Positions 55,391 through 64,000 of a stretch of DNA of 64,000 nucleotides are shown piece after piece. How positions within the stretch are numbered: the first letter of the stretch is position 1; the number at the start of each line of letters is the position of its first letter. A program made the position numbers and the translations under genes. Source of the DNA: Vulcanimicrobiota bacterium (lineage in GTDB: Bacteria > Vulcanimicrobiota > Vulcanimicrobiia > Vulcanimicrobiales > Vulcanimicrobiaceae); assembly GCA_028287565.1 (NCBI GenBank), contig JAQBPK010000054.1, positions 1 to 64,000 of the forward strand, given 5' to 3'. A model generated the notes under the pieces. It made no database searches and was not told the origin of the DNA. It saw only the letters and a list, made by a program, of their open reading frames with translations.

Positions 55391-56650
55391 TTGGAGGGCC
55401 ACATGCCCAACGCAGTCGCACAAGCCACCAGCATCGGCTACACCAAAGAGATCACGTTCGGCACGTTCGCGGTTCCGACGATCTTCCCGAACTACGAGAC
55501 GTGGTCGCCTTCGCCCAAGAACATCGCGATCAAACGCCCGACCACGCGCAGGCGCGCCGGCCAGTCGATGCCTGCGACGGGCGGCTACGAGTTCTCAGCG
55601 TCGCTCCGCGTGGGCGCCGAGCCCGACACGCTCTTCCCGCTGCTGGCGTACTTCTTCGGCTCGCAGACGACGCCGAGCGCGTACATCTACGCCGTCACCG
55701 CGCTGACGTCCGGTACGGCTGTCGCGTCCAACGTTTCGCTTCCGGTCACCGCCGGCACCGGCACGAAGTTCCAGAACGGCGACTCCGTCATCGTGGGCGC
55801 CGGCACGGCGAATGTCGAGACCTGCGTCATCAACGCGATCCCGACCGCGAACGCCATTCAGGTCGCGGCCACGACCAAGACGCATCTCACCGCCGATACC
55901 GTGCAGGGCCTCTCGCCCACCGCGTACGGCTCGACACTCAGCCTGGCGCTCTCGACGATCCCCTCGTTCTCGCTCGAATACAACCGCGTGAACGACGCTA
56001 TCGACTACGTGGGCTGCAAGCTCGACACGCTCAAGATCAGCATCGCGCCGGGTCAGCAGCTGATGTGCGACTTCGGCCTCGTCGCGGCGAACGAAGTCAT
56101 CAACGTCTCACCAACCACGCCGTCGTTCTCGACGCTGTTCCCGCTGGTGTCCGAGGCGAACATCAACGGTGCCGCCAGCGTCAACTACAACGGCGTGAAC
56201 CTCACGGCCGCCAACACGACGCTCGTGCGCAAGTTCGACCTCCAGGTGAACAACAATCTGGACAAGGGCTTCCGCACTGCGGCATCGCGCTTCGTTCAGG
56301 ACTTCCCGCTGGGCCAGCGCACCGGCTCGGGCTCGATTGTCCTCTCGTTCCCCGACAACACCAAGTACAAGGACTTTCTGGGCCTCTCGACCGCGACGGG
56401 GCCGCAGGGCTCGATTGCGGGCGTGCAGCTCAACTACGCGATCTCCACGCAGAGCCTCATCGACCCGACGCGTCTGGTCGCGTATTCGGTGAACTTCACG
56501 ATGCCCAACCTGTTCCTCAACGGCGACGCCGTGCCGGGCAAGCTCTCGGGCGCGCTCGAGCAGACGCTCAGCTTCGACCTGGCGGAGACGTCCGGGGCGA
56601 ACAACGACGTCCAGGCCCTCATCGTCGGCGGCTCCGCGGTGGTGTACTGA
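55391..56650 (+). CDS. major tail tube protein
   Basis: AQATSIGYTKEITFGTFAVPT...; precedes tail chaperones. Confidence 0.75.
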   Translation: MEGHMPNAVAQATSIGYTKEITFGTFAVPTIFPNYETWSPSPKNIAIKRPTTRRRAGQSMPATGGYEFSASLRVGAEPDTLFPLLAYFFGSQTTPSAYIYAVTALTSGTAVASNVSLPVTAGTGTKFQNGDSVIVGAGTANVETCVINAIPTANAIQVAATTKTHLTADTVQGLSPTAYGSTLSLALSTIPSFSLEYNRVNDAIDYVGCKLDTLKISIAPGQQLMCDFGLVAANEVINVSPTTPSFSTLFPLVSEANINGAASVNYNGVNLTAANTTLVRKFDLQVNNNLDKGFRTAASRFVQDFPLGQRTGSGSIVLSFPDNTKYKDFLGLSTATGPQGSIAGVQLNYAISTQSLIDPTRLVAYSVNFTMPNLFLNGDAVPGKLSGALEQTLSFDLAETSGANNDVQALIVGGSAVVY

Positions 56651-57246
56651 TGACCCCTGAGGAACTCGCTGCGAAGAAGAAGGCGCGCGATGCGAAGCGC
56701 AACGAGGGCAAGCCGTGCAAGGAATGCGCGGCTGTTCAGCCGGACCATGCGGCTACGTGCTCGCTGTACGTGGCGCCGGTGGCGAAGGATGCGAGCGGAG
56801 ATCTCGGGGACGCCGAGGTCCAAGCCGCGATCCTCTCGCCCAAGCCGTTCCCCGTCACGTTCGGCGGCGAGGCATCGCAGATGTACCCGCTGCCGGCGAA
56901 CGAGCGCTGCGAAGTCGCATGGGAGTTTTGGCCGTCCGTGATCGGAGCGGCGCGCGAGATCGGGCCGCTTCCGATGAACGACGAGACACCCGCGGGCGAG
57001 AAGCTCGTGCTGCTCATCGGGCGCTGCGCGCGCGCGCTCGTTCGCAACGCGAACCTCAAGGCGCAGTTCGTGCGTTTCGTCGCGCGCTCGGAGTTCGCTC
57101 CCGACGCCGACCCCGATGACTCGTTGCTCGAAGCGCGAGCCAAGTTGATCGACCGCACCACCGAGCCCGAAGAACTGTTCGCCGCGCTCAGCCGCTTCTA
57201 CGTGACCGAGGTGGTCGGCCCAAAAGCGATGGCGCAGCCGAAGTAG
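56650..57246 (+). CDS. tail assembly chaperone (gpG-like)
   Basis: Between tail tube and tape measure; ends near a slippery heptamer. Confidence 0.72.
   Translation: MTPEELAAKKKARDAKRNEGKPCKECAAVQPDHAATCSLYVAPVAKDASGDLGDAEVQAAILSPKPFPVTFGGEASQMYPLPANERCEVAWEFWPSVIGAAREIGPLPMNDETPAGEKLVLLIGRCARALVRNANLKAQFVRFVARSEFAPDADPDDSLLEARAKLIDRTTEPEELFAALSRFYVTEVVGPKAMAQPK
57219..57225 (+). promoter_or_regulatory. -1 programmed ribosomal frameshift slippery site C_CCA_AAA
   Basis: In-frame ggC CCA AAA; -1 frame stays open to 57479 (276-aa fusion). Confidence 0.7.
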
Positions 57247-57479
57247 CCGACGACGATCTGCGCCCGACGTTCTTCGAGATGCGCCAGGCGGTAGCAAACC
57301 GGCTGAGCCGCACCGCCGAGCGCGTCGGGCGCACGATGACGTTCGATCAGCTTCGGCTGCACTTCTTCTGGATCGAGCGCGAGCGTGCGCGTCAACTGCG
57401 CGCCGACGAGATCGCGATTGCGCGTGGCATCACGCGCGGCGCATGGGGCAAGGACCCCGACACCGGACAAGCATTGTAA
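57225..57479 (+). CDS. tail assembly chaperone T-extension (gpGT C-terminal part)
   Basis: -1 frame reads SDGAAEVADDDLRPTFFEMRQAVANRLSRT...DTGQAL without stop. Confidence 0.68.
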   Translation, partial: SDGAAEVADDDLRPTFFEMRQAVANRLSRTAERVGRTMTFDQLRLHFFWIERERARQLRADEIAIARGITRGAWGKDPDTGQAL

Positions 57480-57494
57480 GGGACGGAGGGCCTC

Positions 57495-60400
57495 GTGGGA
57501 AACGTCGACGAGAAGCTCACCGTTACCGTCGCTACACCCGGAACCGATGTCGCTGCGAAGGCGATCGAAAACTTCGATCAGCGCCTGGCCGCCCTTGAGC
57601 AGGCGTACATAAAGACGACAGCCGCCGGAAAAGCGCACGCCGACAGTCACAAGTCCACTGCGGACGCGATGCAGCACGGCACGAAGGCCGCGCACGAGCA
57701 CGTCGACGCGATGACCAACGTCGCCGAGCACGTCAGCATCGCCTCTAAGGGCCTCGGCGTCCTAGGCCTGGAGGCCGACGCCGCGGCCGTCAAGGTCGAC
57801 GGACTCGCCGCGGTGGTGCGCGGACTTGGCGCGGCCGCGCCAGAGCTGCTCGCCATCGGCGCAGTGGTCGCCATCGGCGCGGCCGCGTTCTCGTTCCTGA
57901 AGGAATCGGTCGACGAAGCGGCGCGCTCGGAGCGCGAGCTCGTCACGATCGGCGCACTGCTCAAGAACCAAAGTGTCGCGGATTGGAAAGAGCAAACCAA
58001 AGCCGTCGACGAGTACGCGGCAAATATCGCGCGCACGAGCGTCTTTCAGAAGACGGACGCGCTGGCCGGTATTCAGGCGATGCTCACGGCGGGTTTGTCG
58101 TACAACGACGCTATCCGCTCGCAGTCAGCCGCGATGGAGTTGGCAGTCGCGACGACGACAAGCCTCGCATCTGCCGACCAAATGCTGGCCGCCGCATACG
58201 ACGGCCGCACGCGCACGCTTGTGAAGCTCGGCCTCATCACGAAGGAAGAGGCTAACAACGGAATCCTGTACGAGACGATTCTTCAACGTATCCACGACCG
58301 CATGGGCGGATCTGCAGCGGCTGCGCTCGATTCGTTTTCGGGTAAGGTGCAGAACCTCGCGAACCTCACGGGGCTGCTGAAGGAAGAGTTCGGCACCGCG
58401 CTGCTGCCGGTGCTCGGTGCGTTCGAAGACGCGATGCGTGGCGGCGTCGTTGCGATGCAGCCGCTGGCGGACGAGTTCCGAAGCTGGGCGCAACAGAATC
58501 TCCCGGAACTAAAACTGGGCGCGCAGGGCTTCGGCGACCTTATGATCGGCCTGGCGGAGCGCGCTCTGCCGGCCGTTGAGCACGGCACTCAAATCGTCAT
58601 CGACGAACTCGCCAAGCTCGGTAAATCTTTCGGTACATCGGATGACCCGATCGACAAGTTCAAGGCCGGCCTCCACGACGCGGGCGAAGCGGCAAAGTCG
58701 GTAAAGACGACCATCGACGCAATCCATAGCGCGCTCGCCCCGCTCGTCGAAGCCATGAAATTGTACCACCAATGGCAGGAGGCCGGTAACGAATCGGCCC
58801 GCCAGTTCGGCGTGGTCCTCAATCCGGCCGACTTGGGTCAACAGACGCAAGCCCTCATGACGCTTAGCGGCTGGGTGAAATCGATCGCGGACTACTTCGG
58901 TGCCGCTACTGAGGGCGCAGGGAAGTTCCTGGACCGCTTACAGGGCATCACTGATGCACAAAGGGAACTGGCGCGCGTTAAATTCTTTGAAGAGCACGGC
59001 GGTTCGCTTTCGCCCACCGCCTCGGATGCCGGCGAGGGCCGCGCCGCGCACGCCGCATCGCAGAGCGCGGCGAACGGCTGGAACAACTATCTTATCGAAC
59101 AGGCGAAGCGCCTCGGGATCGACCCCGCTTTCGCGATGGCGATCAAGCGTGCCGAATTAGGCGGCTCCTATGACGGCAGCGCTACGTCGCCGGCCGGCGC
59201 GATCGGCCCGATGCAGGTTATGCCGGGCGAGCATGGCCAACCGCGCGTCATCGGCGGCGTCTCGTACACCGAAGCCGACCTCCGTGACCCCGCGAAGAAC
59301 GTCGTCGCCGGTCTCACCTATCTCGCAGAGCAGCTGCAGCACTTTCATCGCGACAAGTGGCTTGCGGCGGCGGCGTACAATGCCGGACCGGGCGCGGTCG
59401 ACAAGTTCGGCGGCATCCCGAAATTCTCCGAGACGCGCGACTATGTTTCAAAGGTCGCGATGTTCATGGGCGAGCGCGGCATCCCGGGGCGTGAGTTCCT
59501 GGGTCGCGAGACGCCGCACACGGACAAGTCGCCACGGGTCATTCCCGGCGCGAAGCACGGAACCCCCGAAGGGTACGATCCGCCGGCGCCGAGCGAGGTT
59601 AAGCGCGACAAGGTTGATCCGTTCACTCAAGCGGCAAAGCAGCTGAAGGCCGATCTCGACGCGATTACGCGCTCGGAGGAGGACTACGCGAAAGCCGTTG
59701 CGCTCGCAGGCGGCGCCGATGAGCGCGCCATCGCGACGCTCGACTTAAAGAAGAAGACCTCGGCGGACGCGGCCGAGGAAATCGCCATCCTGAACAGCCA
59801 CGTCAAAACGCAGCAGGAGCTCCAGCCGCGCCTCACCGAGCAGCTCAAGGACGAGGACCAAGCGCGCCGCGCGGCGATCGCCTCCCTCAATGCGTTCAAT
59901 GCCGCCCACAAGGGCACGAAGCTCAGTAACGACGACAAAGACGAACTGAAGCGTCTCGAAAAAAGCAAGACAGAGACCGCGGCCGAGTACGACCGCACGC
60001 GGCACTACATCGAAGAGAATAACGCGCAGATCGAAGCGATGCTTCAGAAGATCGGCGCGCTCGTACCAAAGACATACGAGTACAAAGCCGCGCTCAAAGC
60101 GCTGTCTGGACAGCTCGTAGACCAGCAGCGACAGTTTGCCGATGAAGCCGCAACGTACGGTCAGTCGCTGGAAACGCAGCGCGCTTACTGGGAGCAGCGT
60201 GTTGCCGGCGCGACGAGCGCGGCGAAGGCGACCGAGTACGCGCTCAAAGTCGCAGATGCCGAGCAAGCGATCAAACGCGCCAACACCGATCTCGTCACGC
60301 ACAAGGCGGTCAAGGACCAGGCCGTCCAGGAAGAGCTTGCGACGTATGGACTGAGCCTCGAAGCGCAGATCGCGTACTACACCGCGCGCTTCTCGAATCT

Positions 60401-61916
60401 CAAGCGCGAGAACAAGCTCGAATGGGACGAGTACGCAGCGCTCTACGACAAAATCCAGGACCTGCACAAGCAATTCACCGAGCAATGGCAGACGCGCGAG
60501 TCCGGCTGGCTCGACGGGATCATCAAGCATACGACCTCACTGCGCGATACGCTTAAGAACATCTGGTCGACGATCTTCGACGATCTCGCAAAGTCGTTCG
60601 AGCAGAAGATCGTTCACGGGGCGATGTTCACGCGCCTCAACGACATGATCGCCAAGGCGTTTGGGCTGCCGACGGCGTTCGGAGCGGAATCGCCCAACGG
60701 CGGCGACCCGTCGCAAAACGCTCTCACGGCGTCAACGAAAGCGGTGACCGCCGCGACGACGACGCGCACGACCGCAGAGACCACGGCGACGACCGCGACG
60801 CAAGCGGCTACCGCTGCGCTGGGCGGCTTCACGACGGCTCTCCAAGTCGCCGCGAGCGCGGCGGGATCGGGATCGGCGAGCGCGCTGAGCCTCGGCGGCG
60901 GCAAGGACGGCCTGAACATCGGGTCGATCGCGGGCAAGGCGATTGCGCCCGGCACCGGCGTTCCGACCGACGTGACGCAAATCGCCGGCCGGAACATCGA
61001 CCTCTCGCTGCCGGGTCAGTCGTCGATGCCCGGCGGTGCCGCGGGCGGCTGGGTGAACGGCGGCGGCCTCAACTTCTCCGGCGCCGGCGCGATGCAAGGA
61101 CTGATGATCGCGCAACTCGTCAACGGCATGACCGGCGGGAATCCGATCTGGGGCAGCGTCGGCGGTGCAATTGGTGGTGCGTTCTTCGGGCCGGTCGGCT
61201 CCGCGGTGGGCTCGCTCATCGGCGGGCAATTCGGCCCGCACTGGGGACCGGCGTCGAACTATCCCGATCGCAGCGACCCGTCCTACAAGCCGTGGCTCGA
61301 CGCGTACAACAACGGCTCGCCCAGCGACGGCGGGTTCAAGCTCGAAGCCGCGCTCAAGAACATCAACCCCGCTACGCTTTCGGGGCAGATGCTCGCCGAC
61401 TACAACTACCTCAAGGGGCTGGGCGGCTCCAACGGCGACCTCGGTATCAAGAACGAGCACAACGGCGTCTTCACGTTCGGATCGGGGCTGACGGCATCGG
61501 TCGCGGACTTCCGCGCCGCGGTCGATCGGTTCTCCGCCGCGAGTTCGTCGCTCCAGTTCTCCTCGCTGTTCACGATCACGCGCAGCTACCCGGATCCGAA
61601 CATCGGGCACCTCTCGGCAAACGGCACGTACACGCCGCAGACGATCACGGTGAATCCGAACGGGGCTTCGTCGACCGGTAGCGGCTCGACGGGAACCGGC
61701 GGCGGTTCCGGTGGCGGCGGTACCGCGAATCGCGCCGCGGACGTGCACGTACACGTCGCGGTCCAAGGCAACGTCATCGGCGCGACGCCCGAAGACCTCG
61801 GCAACGCCATTGCCCCGGCCGTCGCGACCGCACTCAACCGGCGCAACGCGAACCTCACGCCGGGCGGCGGCACGCAGTGGAGCGGCGCGGGCTCGTCGCG
61901 GTACGCGCGCGTCTAG
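57495..61916 (+). CDS. tail tape measure protein with lytic transglycosylase (SLT) domain
   Basis: 1473 aa; SLT motif AIKRAELGGSYDGSATSPAGAIGPMQVMPG...AAAYNAGPGAVDKFGG. Confidence 0.92.
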   Translation: MGNVDEKLTVTVATPGTDVAAKAIENFDQRLAALEQAYIKTTAAGKAHADSHKSTADAMQHGTKAAHEHVDAMTNVAEHVSIASKGLGVLGLEADAAAVKVDGLAAVVRGLGAAAPELLAIGAVVAIGAAAFSFLKESVDEAARSERELVTIGALLKNQSVADWKEQTKAVDEYAANIARTSVFQKTDALAGIQAMLTAGLSYNDAIRSQSAAMELAVATTTSLASADQMLAAAYDGRTRTLVKLGLITKEEANNGILYETILQRIHDRMGGSAAAALDSFSGKVQNLANLTGLLKEEFGTALLPVLGAFEDAMRGGVVAMQPLADEFRSWAQQNLPELKLGAQGFGDLMIGLAERALPAVEHGTQIVIDELAKLGKSFGTSDDPIDKFKAGLHDAGEAAKSVKTTIDAIHSALAPLVEAMKLYHQWQEAGNESARQFGVVLNPADLGQQTQALMTLSGWVKSIADYFGAATEGAGKFLDRLQGITDAQRELARVKFFEEHGGSLSPTASDAGEGRAAHAASQSAANGWNNYLIEQAKRLGIDPAFAMAIKRAELGGSYDGSATSPAGAIGPMQVMPGEHGQPRVIGGVSYTEADLRDPAKNVVAGLTYLAEQLQHFHRDKWLAAAAYNAGPGAVDKFGGIPKFSETRDYVSKVAMFMGERGIPGREFLGRETPHTDKSPRVIPGAKHGTPEGYDPPAPSEVKRDKVDPFTQAAKQLKADLDAITRSEEDYAKAVALAGGADERAIATLDLKKKTSADAAEEIAILNSHVKTQQELQPRLTEQLKDEDQARRAAIASLNAFNAAHKGTKLSNDDKDELKRLEKSKTETAAEYDRTRHYIEENNAQIEAMLQKIGALVPKTYEYKAALKALSGQLVDQQRQFADEAATYGQSLETQRAYWEQRVAGATSAAKATEYALKVADAEQAIKRANTDLVTHKAVKDQAVQEELATYGLSLEAQIAYYTARFSNLKRENKLEWDEYAALYDKIQDLHKQFTEQWQTRESGWLDGIIKHTTSLRDTLKNIWSTIFDDLAKSFEQKIVHGAMFTRLNDMIAKAFGLPTAFGAESPNGGDPSQNALTASTKAVTAATTTRTTAETTATTATQAATAALGGFTTALQVAASAAGSGSASALSLGGGKDGLNIGSIAGKAIAPGTGVPTDVTQIAGRNIDLSLPGQSSMPGGAAGGWVNGGGLNFSGAGAMQGLMIAQLVNGMTGGNPIWGSVGGAIGGAFFGPVGSAVGSLIGGQFGPHWGPASNYPDRSDPSYKPWLDAYNNGSPSDGGFKLEAALKNINPATLSGQMLADYNYLKGLGGSNGDLGIKNEHNGVFTFGSGLTASVADFRAAVDRFSAASSSLQFSSLFTITRSYPDPNIGHLSANGTYTPQTITVNPNGASSTGSGSTGTGGGSGGGGTANRAADVHVHVAVQGNVIGATPEDLGNAIAPAVATALNRRNANLTPGGGTQWSGAGSSRYARV

Positions 61917-62173
61917 CGGACCACGGGTTTCCCGCAGAAGCAGATGCGGCGTACGGGCCCGCCGTCGTTCACTTGGCGGTGCCCGTCTTCGCATAGGATC
62001 GCGGGCTTCCACGCGGCGACCAGCGCAGCGAGTTGCGCGTGCGTGAAGCCGCCATCGAGCGTTATCTCGTTCGCGTCCGGACTTGCGAGATAGACGTGAC
62101 CGCCCGCGCCCGCGTGCTCGCCGAGCGCGTTTACCGCGGCGACTAGCTCTTCCGAAAACTCCGTCGTCTCCAT
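61913..62173 (-). CDS. hypothetical protein, opposite strand in tail cassette
   Basis: METTEFSEELVAAVNALGEHAGAGGHVYLASPDANEITLDGGFTH...CFCGKP. Confidence 0.5.
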   Translation of the reverse strand: METTEFSEELVAAVNALGEHAGAGGHVYLASPDANEITLDGGFTHAQLAALVAAWKPAILCEDGHRQVNDGGPVRRICFCGKPVVR

Positions 62174-62219
62174 TCCTCAGCCGTTCGACCGCGAGCGGCT
62201 TTTTCTTTGAGGTGCTTCC

Positions 62220-64000
62220 ATGCCAGCTCCCGACGTTCGCGTATCGGTCTGGAAGCCGGACATGAGCACGTGCTACACGCGCGATTGCATTGCAGATTTC
62301 GCTGGCGGGCGGATTGTATACGAAGATTCGCCGGGCGGCTGCGGCGCCGGCGAGCTCGGTCTGGGCCTGTACTACGAACAGGTCGAGCAGCGCGGCTACT
62401 ACACGCAGCTCAACATCGTCGAGGTCAGCACCGGCGACGACGTGCTCGCGCAGACGATCACGTCGAACCTCGCGACCAACAGCGATTCGCTTTCGGGCTG
62501 GTCGCTCAACAACATCACGGTCGGCACCAGCGGCCCCGGCGGCTCGACCGACTTCGAATACGCAGGGACCGGCTCGGCCTCACCGGACTCGTTCGCGTAC
62601 CGGGTTGTTTCCGTCACGGCCGGTCAGCGCTACTCGTTCTCCGTGTGGGTCGACAACTCGGCGACGACGAGCGGCAACTGCGCGATCCAGCTCTTCAAGT
62701 CCGATCTCTCGACCGTCTATCAGCAGACGCTCATCCCGGCCGGCAGCGCCGCGGGCCGCTTCACCGTCCAGAATTGGCTGTGCCCCGGCGGCGTGACGCA
62801 GGTGGCGCTCATCGCCGCGCACGTCACCAGCGCCGTCGTGGCGGTCGGGCAGAAGGTGAAGTGGTCGCGGCCGATGTTCGAGGCCAAGAGCACCTCGTCG
62901 GCCTGGTACGTGCCCGCGGCCGCCACGACGCGGGTGTACGTGAGCGACAATCGCCCCTACGACACCAGCCAGGGCGAAGATCAACCGCAACTCTACTTGT
63001 GGGACGGCGCCGCGCTCACGATGGGAATCCCGGTCGTGGGCTCGCCCGGGCTCGACCCAGAGGCCGCGCGCTGGTATCTCACGTGCAACGCGCCGCTCAC
63101 GATGCCGGGCAACCCCGGGACCATCGGCGCGTACGGCCTCGGCGCCGTCGTCGGCCGGCGGCGCTACGCGGGCGTGATCCGTCAGCGCCAGCGCACCAAC
63201 GATCGCTCGCCACGCGCGACGGTGCGCCTGGGCCCGCTCAGCTCGGCGTTCGACGAGGTCCAGGACGGCTACACGGTCGGCGGCGGTTCCAGTACCGACG
63301 TCACCACCGCGATCTATCAGTTCTTGCTCAACGCGCCCGCAACGCGGTGGCCGCAACTCTCGATCTCGGCCGGCAACTTCGCCGGGACGACCGGCTCGAC
63401 GTTCTCGGGCAACCGCGCCCAAGCCACGGTCGGCCAGATGATCAACGACGCGCTCTCGGCGGTCGGCGCGCTCGCGACGGCAATGACGGGCTCGACTGCG
63501 GCGGGCGCCAACACGGTGCTGCCGGTAACGGCGGGGACGGGCGCGAGCTTCGCCGCCGGCGCGACGATCACGGTCGGCTCGGGCGCCACGCAAGAGAACT
63601 GCGTCGTCGCTTCGGCCGCGGCGAACTCCGTCACCGTCGCCTCGACCATTTACCCGCACGCGAACGCCGACCCGATCACGTGCGCGTCGCCCGACAAGTG
63701 GTTCGTGCGCGTCGGCCACGATCGCGCGCCCCGCATGGTGCGCCTGTACCGCGGCGCGACGAACGCGTACACGTACAATCTGACGCTGGCGCAAGGAACG
63801 CACGCCTACGAGCCCGTGCAGGTGCAGGTCACCGATCAGGACTGCGCGACGTTCTACAACGCCGTGCTGGTCAACGGCAACACCAATCCCTCAACGCAGC
63901 AGCCGTATTCGGCGCTCGTGGTGGATTGGGCGTCGGTGAATCTCACCGGGCGCCAGATCGACGGCCCGCCGCAGACCATCACGGCGCTCACGTCGGATGC
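62220..64000 (+). CDS. phage tail protein, partial (runs off window)
   Basis: MPAPDVRVSVWKPDMSTCYTRDCIADFAGGRIVYEDSPGGCGAGELGLGLYYEQ; open to the window end, so missing from the ORF track. Confidence 0.7.
   Translation, partial: MPAPDVRVSVWKPDMSTCYTRDCIADFAGGRIVYEDSPGGCGAGELGLGLYYEQVEQRGYYTQLNIVEVSTGDDVLAQTITSNLATNSDSLSGWSLNNITVGTSGPGGSTDFEYAGTGSASPDSFAYRVVSVTAGQRYSFSVWVDNSATTSGNCAIQLFKSDLSTVYQQTLIPAGSAAGRFTVQNWLCPGGVTQVALIAAHVTSAVVAVGQKVKWSRPMFEAKSTSSAWYVPAAATTRVYVSDNRPYDTSQGEDQPQLYLWDGAALTMGIPVVGSPGLDPEAARWYLTCNAPLTMPGNPGTIGAYGLGAVVGRRRYAGVIRQRQRTNDRSPRATVRLGPLSSAFDEVQDGYTVGGGSSTDVTTAIYQFLLNAPATRWPQLSISAGNFAGTTGSTFSGNRAQATVGQMINDALSAVGALATAMTGSTAAGANTVLPVTAGTGASFAAGATITVGSGATQENCVVASAAANSVTVASTIYPHANADPITCASPDKWFVRVGHDRAPRMVRLYRGATNAYTYNLTLAQGTHAYEPVQVQVTDQDCATFYNAVLVNGNTNPSTQQPYSALVVDWASVNLTGRQIDGPPQTITALTSD

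Larger units (their letters stand above)
4813..64000. mobile_element. Prophage of a tailed phage (left end near tRNA-Gly; right end beyond window)
   Basis: Integrase next to tRNA; early recombination/replication genes; terminase-portal-capsid-tail cassette still open at 64000. Confidence 0.93.

Noticed and set aside
59080-59480. SLT lysozyme domain inside the tape measure
   Set aside because: Well-known tape measure architecture; recorded as a feature, not as a novelty.
60721-60830. Thr/Ala-rich low-complexity repeats in the tape measure gene
   Set aside because: Common in tape measure linkers; not a separate repeat element.

Overview
High-GC bacterial chromosome segment. Positions 1-4.8 kb are core host genes (cysE, cysS, an rlmB-type 23S rRNA methyltransferase, a SigH-like sigma factor, a thioredoxin-like [2Fe-2S] protein) followed by three tRNAs (Thr-UGU on -, Tyr-GUA, Gly-UCC). 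From about 4.8 kb to beyond the right edge (>59 kb) is a tailed-phage prophage, probably integrated at tRNA-Gly. Its order is: tyrosine integrase; a lysogeny region (small secreted-peptide ORF, TPR-LuxR regulator, divergent XRE cI/Cro-like pair); recombination/replication genes (YqaJ, RecT, DnaQ-like, DnaA-domain-IV-like, DnaB, RusA); a DNA-modification block (three methyltransferases, SNF2-type helicase, B12/radical-SAM-like protein); an inserted island (XRE/RHH regulators, SWIM-domain transposase, zinc-ribbon ORF, second tyrosine recombinase); then terminase, portal, head and tail genes. The strongest novelty candidate is an arbitrium-like cassette at 6.45-8.45 kb. It has a 54-aa signal-peptide ORF with a duplicated DTGGGGPS motif, absent from the ORF track, directly upstream of a TPR-LuxR regulator. 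Near-identical 16-bp palindromes (CGGCACYWWRGTGCCG) flank the cassette, and a related one sits in the cI/cro divergent promoter. Other sequence-level observations include a C_CCA_AAA -1 frameshift site in the tail-assembly chaperone, 8-bp TTGCAAGA iterons at a divergent RHH promoter, duplicated operator-like sites between the transposase and a zinc-ribbon ORF, a 14-bp-stem structured element, a class II-like tRNA-Thr(UGU), a seven-repeat C5 methyltransferase, and a glycosyltransferase plus secreted-protein pair inside the head cassette. All functional names come from recognising motifs by eye; no database search was run.
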